A stretch of DNA of 64,000 nt from PALSA-1004 sp963829085 (lineage in GTDB: Bacteria > Pseudomonadota > Gammaproteobacteria > Burkholderiales > SG8-41): NCBI GenBank assembly GCA_963829085.1, contig CAWHHJ010000025.1:1-64000 (forward strand). Reading direction: 5' to 3'. The position numbers and the translations under genes were made by a program. The notes below the pieces were generated by a model. That model was given only the letters and a program-made list of their open reading frames with translations, did not search any database and was not told where the DNA came from. Positions 55,752 through 64,000 of the stretch are shown piece by piece. Position 1 is the first letter of the stretch, and every line of letters begins with the position of its first letter.

Positions 55752-58454
55752 TCACTTCTGATTCCAGAAGGTACGTATACGTCCACCTATGGGCGTAGCA
55801 GGAGGTATCAGAACTGATGTGCCTGAAATCACTACCTGCTGTAGCCGACCGGCAATCTGAACGATAGCTCCCACCGGCGAGGGCGGATAGCCGCCCCCCG
55901 GATGGTCTACGCTGCGGTTAGCACTCGTCCATCCGTTGGCGATGTTATACAGCGTGATGGCACCGCCCGTGCGCAGGTCAACCGTGTATTCTCGCGCACG
56001 CCCAAGATTTCCTGAACAAACACCGGCAGCAGGCGGCGTCGGCTCGTTGGTATTGAAGAATGTAGCGTTGCCCAGTGTCACTACACTGCTGACCGTCTTT
56101 TCACCGGTCGCAAGCGTGATGTACCACCCTTTGGCGGCTGCCAACGCGTCCGTTGCCGTCTTGATTTGGCCCGCCGTTCCCTCCTGGATGATGTTGTCAG
56201 TCGTGTCAATCAAGTCTGCCTCAGTGGCCGTTGTCTCGCTAAAGCTGAAACCAGTGCTACGGTCTTTAATCATGTAGAAGCGGTTCGTCACAGCACTGAC
56301 AAGAGGATGAGCAGTGTCCCCATAGCCATTAAACGGATGTTCCCGGTCTCCCGAACCAATCAGCACCGCGTCATAAGCGCCGTTAGAATCGTTGCTAAAA
56401 ACGACGTCAGGCGAGAATAAGAACTTGCGCCGGTTGCCCACCGTAGGCGCTTGTGCGAAGCCCAACGATGCTAGCTTGTTGACAGTCCAGTTGGCTGGCG
56501 ACACATCATTGATATCCGCGCGCCATATATTGCCGCCCGTATCGCCGACGTAGAAACGGTCGAAGTAACCATCGCTATTCCGATCGAGGATCGCGACGTC
56601 TGACGCAATCGAATACGTCATGCCGGATACCGTCTTGAATACCTCTCCGGCCGCTAGCGTGCCCGGAGCGACAGGTCCCGCCTGCCAGATGACGTTTCCA
56701 GTCACGGCATCGACGACGAAGAGACCGCGCCCCATCGTGTCGTTGGTGCCGACCGGGACCGGATCGAGATCTTCGACTGCAGAATCATAACCACCTCCGA
56801 AGATCAACACGGGATTGGCGGATGCTCGGATTTTGCGAACTTTGGGCTCAGACCAGGTCTGTCCGAGCTCGGCGTATCCAGCACTTGAGTTATCGCGCTT
56901 CCACATGAACTTCGGCTGATCCGGATCTGATACGTCGATCGCGTAGAGGAATCGGCCGCCACGACGCATCGAGATATAGAGATACACTTTATCGCCGTCT
57001 GCAGCGACAAATTTGCCGTCATTATTTGCGTCAAATTGGTATATACCAACGGACCCGTCCGCAAAGTACGGCTTAGGGTTCGATGCGCTCGCAGCTGGAA
57101 GATTGTCGCGCAAACGCTTAAACCGGGAGTAGAACTCTGTCGGCACGAATGCCCATTTCTCATATCCGTCGGTCGAGCTCTGGCCGCCCTTTACGGCGTG
57201 GAATAGGCCATCGTTCGCGCCGTAAAAGATGACCACATCGTTGTTATCGCCGTTGCGGTTGTAGTTCACGACTGCCGGGCGAGAGTGAAGCACATCACCG
57301 TGCACAGACGATCGGATATCAGTAAAGCTGCCATTGAGGTTTTCGTCCGTTGCGTTGTCTATCCCGCGGGCCCAATTAATTATGTCAGTCACCTCGGCAG
57401 CGTTACTTGCCGAGAATGCGGCGATGCTCGCAGACGGCACGATGTTTGTCGTGTTGAATGGATAGTTGCTGAGCAGCGCATTAGGGGTTGAGGGACACGT
57501 CCCATTACACGTATAAATCTTGCGCGTTTGAGCTGCTGTAGAGTCAGGGTTCGGATAGACGGTGCGAATACGTTGCGCGGCCCCACCTTTTTCGACAATA
57601 GGGCCATCCGGGCTGTCGGAACCGGATTGCGGATTCCCTGACGGTGAGAATGACCAAAAAGCGGAGGTGGACGTCCAGTAACTAACGCCATCGTCGACGA
57701 TAAAACCCCTAGATCCTTCGGCGCGCAGCCCGTTTGAATCGGCGAGAAATAGGCTTTGCGTGGCCGAGTTGAACGCGAGCTGATACTGTTTGAGGTTTCC
57801 GAACCATCGGGGCGCACTGTCGGCGTCAGGTCGAAAACCGCCAAGGTACACTTGATTGAGGTTAGTGCCGCGAACATTCACCGACACAGGCAACGTCACG
57901 GAAGCGAATACGCTGTTAACACTTTGCACTTCATTGAACACGGTTTTCAGGGCATCGGCCAGCGCCGCAGTACTGGTAGCAGCAAAGTAGCGGCCATGCC
58001 CCTGATTTGCCATGCTCTCAAGTAAAACAATGTTCGCTGTGTCGTTTCCCGTCACGTGTGCTGGGTCATAGACGTTAACCGTGTATGTGATGACATTTTG
58101 CTTGCCTGCTAGATCGCTGACATCCGTCTGATATAGAAACCGCGCGTACTCATCCCCAATGTTTCCCTGTGCCGTGTTGTTGGTTAGAGGGATCGTGCTG
58201 ATTGCGCCCGCGCCGCCGACATTGCTAAGCAGCGTGCTCGCACTAGGGTTGCCGCTATCGGCACCTGATTGGGGCAAGCCATTGCTAACATAGATGACAT
58301 AGTTTTTTTGGCACGCGTCAGAAATCGGACTTATGTATGTGCTGCTTGACGCGGAGGTGAAGGCGTTTCCCGCAAGCGCACCCGCAGTGTTCGCAGTGCT
58401 GTTACCGGTGTAATCGCGCTTATAGTGATGTGGCATCGTCTGTCTCGTCACCAC
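55752..58454 (-). CDS. pilY1: PilY1-type pilus tip protein, N-terminally truncated
   Basis: 900 aa. It begins inside a vWA-like domain (KNYVIYVSNGLPQSG), then holds a full C-terminal beta-propeller (DVLHSRPAVVNYN, FYGANDGLFHAVKGG) with the calcium loop DRNSDGYFDRFYVGDTGG. Relatives are about 1100-1300 aa with a signal peptide; here no signal peptide is seen and the region upstream ends in a terminator. Probably a broken gene, unless the missing part was lost in assembly. PilY1 is the Ca-dependent adhesin and pilus-assembly factor. Confidence 0.85.
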   Translation of the reverse strand: MVTRQTMPHHYKRDYTGNSTANTAGALAGNAFTSASSSTYISPISDACQKNYVIYVSNGLPQSGADSGNPSASTLLSNVGGAGAISTIPLTNNTAQGNIGDEYARFLYQTDVSDLAGKQNVITYTVNVYDPAHVTGNDTANIVLLESMANQGHGRYFAATSTAALADALKTVFNEVQSVNSVFASVTLPVSVNVRGTNLNQVYLGGFRPDADSAPRWFGNLKQYQLAFNSATQSLFLADSNGLRAEGSRGFIVDDGVSYWTSTSAFWSFSPSGNPQSGSDSPDGPIVEKGGAAQRIRTVYPNPDSTAAQTRKIYTCNGTCPSTPNALLSNYPFNTTNIVPSASIAAFSASNAAEVTDIINWARGIDNATDENLNGSFTDIRSSVHGDVLHSRPAVVNYNRNGDNNDVVIFYGANDGLFHAVKGGQSSTDGYEKWAFVPTEFYSRFKRLRDNLPAASASNPKPYFADGSVGIYQFDANNDGKFVAADGDKVYLYISMRRGGRFLYAIDVSDPDQPKFMWKRDNSSAGYAELGQTWSEPKVRKIRASANPVLIFGGGYDSAVEDLDPVPVGTNDTMGRGLFVVDAVTGNVIWQAGPVAPGTLAAGEVFKTVSGMTYSIASDVAILDRNSDGYFDRFYVGDTGGNIWRADINDVSPANWTVNKLASLGFAQAPTVGNRRKFLFSPDVVFSNDSNGAYDAVLIGSGDREHPFNGYGDTAHPLVSAVTNRFYMIKDRSTGFSFSETTATEADLIDTTDNIIQEGTAGQIKTATDALAAAKGWYITLATGEKTVSSVVTLGNATFFNTNEPTPPAAGVCSGNLGRAREYTVDLRTGGAITLYNIANGWTSANRSVDHPGGGYPPSPVGAIVQIAGRLQQVVISGTSVLIPPATPIGGRIRTFWNQK

Positions 58455-58566
58455 CCGACGTCATGTCTATACCGCTCTCCAACGTAACGTATGACACGCC
58501 GAGGCCACTGCTAGCGTTAGCGCCTCCACAGGCGTTCACTTGCTTATGACAGCCTGATCGGGAATC

Positions 58567-58593
58567 AAAAAAAAGCCACCGATGAGGTGGCTT
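58567..58593 (-). terminator. Intrinsic terminator after the third DUF3892 gene
   Basis: AAGCCACC and GGTGGCTT form a perfect stem with a 5-base loop, followed by eight T on the minus strand. It separates the DUF3892 gene from pilY1. Confidence 0.88.
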
Positions 58594-58668
58594 GAAAGCC
58601 TCGCTCGCGCGAGACGGGGGAGACCGGCGTATTGCAAGCGTGGTGGCGAAAACTCCTCGAGTTGCGGG

Positions 58669-59019
58669 TTAAACGATGCGATCTCGTTTTGGTATCGTGC
58701 GCATGCACGAACCGAAATCTTCAGAAAACTTGGCTGGATGCTCTGGTAGGCTTAAGAGCGTATTTACGAGGCCTTCATCATGCTCTGTCTTCAGATACTT
58801 GTTGCCCGACGGCGTAAACGCGACTACCACGCGTAAGCGTCGGCGCGACACGTCGACGAAGAAATTCGATTTCCCAGCTTCTATATCCGCGATAGCCTGT
58901 GGCTGCGTGAGCATCCAGCTAGTTCCGTTAAGACTTACGCCGCCGACGCTACGCAATTGTTCGAACGGATTTTGTCTCGGCAATTTACCAATGCACATAA
59001 TTTGAATGTTCGCAGCCAT
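58669..59019 (-). CDS. DUF3892 protein, third copy
   Basis: 116 aa from the ATG at 59019 (GGGAG upstream). Shares LRSVGG, SWMLTQPQAIADIEAGKSNFFV and KYLKTEHDEG with modules A and B but is diverged (about 60-65 percent) and has a longer basic tail. No ORF2 or ORF3 follows it. Confidence 0.75.
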   Translation of the reverse strand: MAANIQIMCIGKLPRQNPFEQLRSVGGVSLNGTSWMLTQPQAIADIEAGKSNFFVDVSRRRLRVVVAFTPSGNKYLKTEHDEGLVNTLLSLPEHPAKFSEDFGSCMRTIPKRDRIV

Positions 59020-59348
59020 TTCGTCTCCCTTTATCATCTGTTCACTATTACCGCATCGCCACTCCTGTGGCAAAGACGTTCGCAAGTGTTGTGCCAACTC
59101 ATCGCGCTCAACTCCGATGAACATCCAATATTCACACGAAGAAAAGTGGTTCTGAGGGTAGCAAAGCGCTGCGGTCCAAAGGTAGGCTTCACGCGGTGTG
59201 TGTATTACGTCACTTCGTATGAAAGCTTGACTTTGTTTGGCCATGCTTTGACAGCTTAAAAGACGCCAGTAATACGAAGACGATAGTAAACTTACGACCC
59301 AGCGCTTCCTTCTTAAATCAGCTGCGATCGCAAGTATGAGGAAAAGCC
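59020..59348. other. Gap with no supported gene
   Basis: Divergent promoter region between the third DUF3892 gene and the next plus-strand gene. Nothing else recognised. Confidence 0.35.
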
Positions 59349-59840
59349 TTGTCAACCTGCCATGACACGACGCACGGCGTTGTCGACTATCAGGAGTTTG
59401 AACGGTCGCCCGATCCTACGCCGTCACGTGCGTTGTCCGAACAGGAAGTCGAACTTGTTACCGGTTACGTTGAGCACGCGGGAGCGCTGCTGCAACGCTA
59501 CTCGCTTATAGAGTCGACGCACGGCGACTCACCGGCCGTGCTTGACGCTTTGTTTGCGAGGTGGCTCGACGATTCCACGCCCGATAGACCCAGTGAAGAA
59601 CTTGTATGCTTAAGTCTCGGTTCTGCATTCGGGTCTTACTTTGTTCGAACCAAGCAGATGCAGTGGCGAATTGCGCAAGTCAATGATGAAGAGGTCACTC
59701 TGGCCGTGGTGCATGAAGCGTCACAAATTGCGGTGTATCCCATAGCATCGGTCCAAAAGCGCATCTACTCGCGGGCCACTGGCTTCTTCGAAGCTATAGC
59801 AATATTGGTTTGCGACAAATTTAAGCCGGAGCAGCATTAA
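59349..59840 (+). CDS. DUF3806-like protein
   Basis: 163 aa from a TTG start with GAGGAA upstream. A predicted alpha/beta protein: LSEQEVELVTGYVEHAG, SLGSAFGSYFV, MQWRIAQV and YPIASVQKRIYS. The order of G..FG, W and vyP..v.KRI is that of DUF3806, as I remember it; not verified. Soluble, function unknown. Confidence 0.55.
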   Translation: MSTCHDTTHGVVDYQEFERSPDPTPSRALSEQEVELVTGYVEHAGALLQRYSLIESTHGDSPAVLDALFARWLDDSTPDRPSEELVCLSLGSAFGSYFVRTKQMQWRIAQVNDEEVTLAVVHEASQIAVYPIASVQKRIYSRATGFFEAIAILVCDKFKPEQH

Positions 59841-59878
59841 TCGACTACTGGACTCAAGACACACTTACGCAGGAGACG

Positions 59879-60046
59879 ATGCGTGAACTGTTTGGACTCA
59901 AGCATCGCTCCAATTGGTCTCGGCCACTTGCGGTGTCTGACTGTCCCTACAGTAACGAATTCGAGTTTGCGAAGTCACGTCTGCGATATACATGGGTAGG
60001 AAGTGACTCGTTCGCCACAGTGAGGAACCTCGTCGTGAACAGGTGA
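59879..60046 (+). CDS. Possible 55-aa protein
   Basis: 55 aa with AGGAG three bases before the ATG, directly after the DUF3806-like gene. Starts MRELFGLKHRSNWS. No motif recognised. Confidence 0.35.
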   Translation: MRELFGLKHRSNWSRPLAVSDCPYSNEFEFAKSRLRYTWVGSDSFATVRNLVVNR

Positions 60047-60544
60047 TCGGCACGCAGTTCGCATGCGCATCGGTTCACAGTCCACCTCGTCCTTTTGCAT
60101 TGCGGGTCGGTTAGCCTTCACCTGTGATTTCAGCGCTGGCACGTCAGGTGCATCACCCGCACTTAGCCGCAAACCAACGCGACAGGGGGATAAACGAGCT
60201 CGATATTTGGCCCCTCGTCTCGCGATATGCCAAGCGTGGTAAGCGATTTGCGCAACATGTTTGCATACGCCTACGTCGAGATCAGCGCGCTTTATTCTTA
60301 CGGTTGAAGTGACCGGCGATCGTCATAGTTCGAATGCACGCGCGACGTCAGTCAACCTCTCCTGAACGGATGTGACTGATGAAAGTGTTCTGGTCGGGCC
60401 GAGCTAGGTTGACGAAAGCATTTCAACCGGTCAAAGGCTGCTGGCTGCCCCACCCGTTTAAGTGTCGTCATCGCGCGTCGTTCAATGCTGACGGACGGAA
60501 ACATAACGGGACGAAGCGCTAAGCCGGGCGAAGTCAACGTTTAT
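60047..60544. other. Gap with no supported gene
   Basis: About 500 bases. Short ORFs (60124-60312 plus, 60352-60537 minus) lack start sites and recognised motifs. Confidence 0.35.
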
Positions 60545-60973
60545 TCATTCTGATGCAGGCTCGTTATCGCTCGTGTCTTGTATAAGTCTGACGGAATTGC
60601 GTGATAAGTAGTGGTCCCCAATGAACTCGCGGCATAAGTTGAGGCTGTAGCCGCTAATTTTTACTATCTTGGTCCCCATACATGAATCGGTGACGTGCGT
60701 GACTTCAAGGCAGCACCGAAGAATCCGTTCCGCGTAAAGCTCGCACTTCAGTTCCATAACTGCGCCAAGTGGCAGCGCGCTGTTGGACATGATAAGGAAG
60801 CCTTGTGTGCTCATGTTCTCAATCAGGCACGGTAGCCAGCCCCTCGCGGACGAAATCCATGCCCTTCGGGTAATCGGTACACGGGACTCGTCACGCAATT
60901 GTGCTTTCTGTGCAGTGGTGAATTCGCTGCCACACAATACGATTCCCTTGTCACACCTGACTGCTTCTACCAT
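60545..60973 (-). CDS. PilZ-domain-like protein
   Basis: 142 aa. TRRAWISSARGWLPCLIENMS, QGFLIMSNSALPLG and CCLEVTHVTDSCMG follow the PilZ beta-barrel order. The canonical c-di-GMP arginines (RxxxR and D/NxSxxG) are only partly kept (NMSTQG present), so binding is uncertain. Start overlaps the stop of the gene before it. Confidence 0.6.
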   Translation of the reverse strand: MVEAVRCDKGIVLCGSEFTTAQKAQLRDESRVPITRRAWISSARGWLPCLIENMSTQGFLIMSNSALPLGAVMELKCELYAERILRCCLEVTHVTDSCMGTKIVKISGYSLNLCREFIGDHYLSRNSVRLIQDTSDNEPASE

Positions 60974-61215
60974 GAGCCGACCGCCGATGACGTTGGAATG
61001 TGGCTGCTGCCAGCACGCAGTGGAGTCGGCGAAGCGGAGATCATGCCTTGGAGCATCAGCCTGGCGACAGCCTGATGATTCTTGCTTCCGACTTGTACCG
61101 TCCTCAAGCCGAATTGGCTCGATACCGTCATCATGCGCTCCACGACGACATATCTCGTATAGTAAATGGCGCCATCGTCGATGTAGCTCACGACGTACAG
61201 CTGATCTCCATACAT
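60967..61215 (-). CDS. Small protein upstream of the PilZ-like gene
   Basis: 82 aa from the ATG at 61215, preceded by AGGGGGAAG. Starts MYGDQLYVVSYIDDGAIYY, beta-rich; the tail is low in structure. Overlaps the PilZ-like start by 7 bases, so an operon is likely. A longer frame exists upstream but lacks a site. Confidence 0.5.
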   Translation of the reverse strand: MYGDQLYVVSYIDDGAIYYTRYVVVERMMTVSSQFGLRTVQVGSKNHQAVARLMLQGMISASPTPLRAGSSHIPTSSAVGSW

Positions 61216-62170
61216 TCTACTTCCCCCTATAACTGCGCATCGAAGCGACCTTACTCGATGTTGCGAGCGATCGCCGTGTCTCGACAGCAATGTCAAGATC
61301 CCGACACTTTGGATGTGGTTGCAGGCGCGCCGACTGTGTATGACGTCAGCATTGCAAGTCTCATGCCTGATGCAAGCCCCCGCGTCGGACGCCAAAGTCG
61401 ACCTTCAGTCGGCCATCTGTCCGGTGAAGCGGGTGACCGCGGGGCGAACTGATTACATAGCGTGCTAGCACAGCGTATGTCTAGCTTGCCCGAAGATTCG
61501 GTTGGGAGCTTTTGATGCTGTAGCTGGCGCGATTATGCTGCGCGCGTAGGTCATAACGTATGTCGCTGGTTTTTGGTTCGACACGATTGCGAACGTTTCG
61601 TCGCACGGTGTCCGCGGACCAACAGCGCAAGGCGCCCGTGTCAGGTCTTGCATCGACCAGTAGAAGATTGTTAATTGCATCATTCGCGATTGCACGCTGA
61701 CGGAAATACATGAGGCACATACTTGCTTGCGGGTACCGTCAGTCGACGCGCTGCTGGCACAAGTGCTAGCCCCGATGCAACGATTGCTTGTCCGACATTA
61801 CGATTAGTGCCGCCAGCAGATACGACGATTCCGAGGACCTCACGCGCATGGCGTTAGGTCTTTTATTTCTCCGGTTTCGATCAACGGGCGCCATCTCGAT
61901 TGATTTAGCCACCACTTACGGGGCCCGGGCGCACCACTGCTACAGACGGACGAAGTAACCGCTAAAAGCGACCACGACACTCGGGTCCATGCTTGAATGG
62001 CAGTTATCGGACGGGAAAGGCAAGGTGGCGCCGAGGCAGCGGTTCCGAGCGCCCGCCTAGCCCAGTTCTTATCCGGCATTTCGCCGCTCTTGTCGGTACG
62101 TTCCGACGTGCCGATAGGCATCGCTTTGATAGACGCCAGCCGGTAAGCGTCCGTATGGTGGAGTTCGTGC
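61216..62170. other. Long gap with no supported gene
   Basis: Nearly 1 kb. ORFs of 76-93 codons on the minus strand (61465-61720, 61840-62121) show no motif or ribosome site. Either decayed or regulatory; I cannot say. Confidence 0.35.
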
Positions 62171-62419
62171 GTGGTTTCTACTTACTTTGTCGTTGGCCAA
62201 TCGGTCGACAATGAAGCACCGGACCTTATTGGCAACGACGGCAAGGTCGCGCCGAACGAAGGTGACTTCGCGCTCGTACGCAAATTCCGGACGCTTCGCT
62301 CGGCCCGTAATTTCTATTACTTGATGCAGGGCCGATACGGCGTGCAGAAGCTCCACATGTGCTTTCATTCCTATCAGGCAGACCAGGATGGGCAAAATGT
62401 TAACGACGTACCCTGCTGA
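62171..62419 (+). CDS. YYF-family small protein, copy 1
   Basis: 82 aa from a GTG with GGTGGAG nine bases before. TYFVVGQSV, RKFRTLRSARNFYYLMQGRYG and HMCFH match the order of the protein at 62685-62900. Probably a small alpha/beta fold. Function unknown. Confidence 0.5.
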   Translation: MVSTYFVVGQSVDNEAPDLIGNDGKVAPNEGDFALVRKFRTLRSARNFYYLMQGRYGVQKLHMCFHSYQADQDGQNVNDVPC

Positions 62420-62684
62420 GACGCTGGAAGTAGCAGACTTCCGCGGCATTGCTCGGCCCGCGGGTGAAGCCAGGCGCCGGTGTCGCCTGCCGACGTCCGG
62501 GGATTGCGCACGAAGCGGCGGCGTCTAGGCACCACATGAACACGACTGGACTCGCGACGGCATTTGCGCGAGGAGCGGTGAACGAGCGTGTTCAATCCCA
62601 TGGAGTCAGGTGCGCAAACCATTGCGCTGCCACTACTTTATCGGCCTTTGTCCACGAGCCGAGGCGGATTGTTAGCGCCTTAAG

Positions 62685-62900
62685 CTAATCAACGTCAGAT
62701 CGGTGCGTGCGCAGGATGAGAGGCTCGCCACCCCATCTTCCACCCACACTGTCGTAGTACCGCTGGGCTTCTTCCAGCGTCGCAAAAGTTCTCAGCCCTG
62801 AGATGTTTTCGTTACCCTGCGTTATGCTGTCCCCATCGGTCAAGTAAGAAGCCCGGCCACCAATCGGGCGTCCCACTTCGAAGTAATACACTCGGCCCAT
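62685..62900 (-). CDS. YYF-family small protein, copy 2
   Basis: 71 aa. VYYFEVGRP, DGDSITQ, LRTFATLEEAQRYYDSVGGRWG and LRTH. Paralogue of 62171-62419, convergent with it. Start at the inner ATG (62900); an upstream start at 62924 is possible. Confidence 0.5.
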   Translation of the reverse strand: MGRVYYFEVGRPIGGRASYLTDGDSITQGNENISGLRTFATLEEAQRYYDSVGGRWGGEPLILRTHRSDVD

Positions 62901-63133
62901 CGCGCGCAAGTATCCGCCCGTCAAAGAGTATGGAACAAACTAGACGTCGCGATAAAAATTTTAATGACAGTCTCTGCGAATCGCAACATGACTGCGATTG
63001 TCCTGGCCACTGCCCGCAGTTTGCCGCCTTGCAGCCGGACTACCCTCGGGCGGCTTTCCGGAAACTGGCAAGAGAATCTCGCGCGGAGGAGATGCTGGCC
63101 TGAGCAGCCCCGTTCCCATGTGACATTCATCAC

Positions 63134-63301
63134 CTACTGCTTTCGGCTGCGACCACACCCTATAAGCATTACGTTTCGTGCCGTTTGCGCGTTCGTTTTG
63201 GTGTCCATGTCCTGCTCGCGCCTTATCCTCGCAAACGTCTTTTTCAGATCCGTTGCTGCACTGGGAGTGTAACGAAACGTCTTATCCAGTATCGATTTCA
63301 T
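63134..63301 (-). CDS. FRYTPS microprotein, copy 2
   Basis: 55 aa, MKSILDKTFRYTPSAATDL, then KKTFARIRREQD. Same family as 41904-42080. The ribosome site is weaker (GGAG is 17 bases upstream). Basic and probably helical. Unknown function. Confidence 0.6.
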   Translation of the reverse strand: MKSILDKTFRYTPSAATDLKKTFARIRREQDMDTKTNAQTARNVMLIGCGRSRKQ

Positions 63302-64000
63302 CAATAGGATTGATCAAGCTCCAATTGGCGATACGCATCTTCCGAGGGCGGCATGCCACTCACATTCTTTCAGCGCTGCGTCTCAAAGTAAACTAAAACG
63401 CACTAAAACAGAACTGGTAGCAACCGCCGCGTATCCAAAATACAACTGCACTTAGAGTCACAGAATGATCTGGGTGATTTGTTCTTGCTTTGAACCACGT
63501 CATCCGTAATTGCGTAGGGGCCATACTCACCCATTTTCTCTCCGCCTGACATGTTCGAAACCCCGTCAGGGCATGTCAGGATTGTCGACCTCCCGCAGGC
63601 GCGCAGTTGCTGACGATACCGAGACCTTCGAGTCCGCTTTCAGGACCCTCATCGTCGGAAGGCGTTTCGCGCGCGCGCCGAATTTAAGAACCCGACTGCG
63701 TTGATGTATCTGTGGTTTTGGCTCACCGGAGCAAACAAGCCCGCACTGGACGGGCGGCGTTAGAAACGATTCTATCGTCGACGGCGCAGATGTCTATGAA
63801 ATTGAATTATGTCAGGCAAACATAATCGACAACTTCTTTTTATCCGACCTCCGATCAGAATCAATGAAAGATGTGTCCCCAGCTTCCCCTGTGATACGCC
63901 GCGTTCGTATATTACCTTCAACGCGTGCATACACTAAGCTTCGTGGGTCATTGTTCGCCGCCGGTTATCACGACGAACGCGAAAGCATGCTGAAGCTTGG
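63302..64000. other. Right edge with no supported gene
   Basis: About 700 bases. A plus-strand frame from an ATG at 63864 stays open to the edge but has no ribosome site; it could be the start of a gene that continues beyond the window. Nothing else recognised. Confidence 0.3.

Larger units (their letters stand above)
37738..64000. mobile_element. Genomic island integrated at ssrA (right end not reached)
   Basis: It starts with a tyrosine integrase directly after tmRNA. The content differs sharply from the left half: small unrecognised genes, paralogous families, recombinase and transporter remnants, long non-coding stretches and no housekeeping gene. No phage structural or conjugation gene is visible. 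No direct repeat of the tmRNA end marks the right border in this window. Confidence 0.75.

Noticed and set aside
37738..64000. CRISPR array or prophage
   Set aside because: No short regularly spaced repeats were noticed and no capsid, tail, portal or terminase gene is visible.

Overview
The window reads as a moderately high-GC gammaproteobacterial chromosome, most like the Xanthomonadales/Nevskiales (Steroidobacter-like) side of the class. This rests on the gene order serC-serA-pheA-hisC-tyrA-aroA-cmk-rpsA-ihfB-lapA-lapB-pyrF behind gyrA, the mtaD-ubiG-gph cluster, and a tmRNA with tag ANDDSYALAA. The taxon is an inference; no 16S gene is present.

Layout. (1) 1-4.8 kb, minus strand: a secreted subtilisin-type protease with tandem C-terminal modules (open at the left edge) and a GspD-type secretin. 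(2) 5.2-7.1 kb: an OmpR/EnvZ-type two-component pair. (3) 7.9-8.6 kb: a Bax1-I (YccA-like) membrane protein. (4) 8.7-32.5 kb, minus strand: rlmD, a PolB-like exonuclease, the ydbH-ynbE-ydbL lipid-transport trio, cysM, the heptose genes hldD and rfaE, ugd, pyrF, lapB, lapA, ihfB, rpsA, cmk and the aromatic/serine amino-acid genes, then gyrA. Many junctions overlap by 4 bases. (5) 32.7-37.2 kb, plus strand: two tandem OmpA-like proteins, then mtaD, ubiG and gph. (6) 37.4-37.7 kb: ssrA. (7) 37.7 kb to the right edge: a genomic island inserted at the 3' end of ssrA. It starts with an intact P4-type tyrosine integrase and two broken serine recombinases, and continues with sparse, mostly uncharacterised small genes.

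The island has several internal families. A three-gene module (DUF3892 protein, ORF2, ORF3) occurs twice around an 848-bp nearly identical block, with a third solitary DUF3892 gene further on. Other paired families are the SEF/EQRF proteins, the KS..D..FRYTPS microproteins and the YYF-type proteins. There is also a zinc-ribbon/Fis-helix protein, a GGDEF-EAL c-di-GMP enzyme, a PilZ-like protein, and a type IV pilus cluster (N-terminally truncated pilY1, two sister pilins, a pilE-type pilin) with a sigma-54 promoter before one pilin. Together these suggest surface-adhesion and c-di-GMP cargo, much of it decayed or duplicated.

Caution on data quality. At least eleven frame breaks in the core region, including rlmD, hisC, ugd and an OmpR-type regulator, are each repaired by removing one base. 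This uniform +1 pattern looks like uncorrected insertion errors from long-read sequencing rather than gene decay. I give the merged, repaired gene spans.
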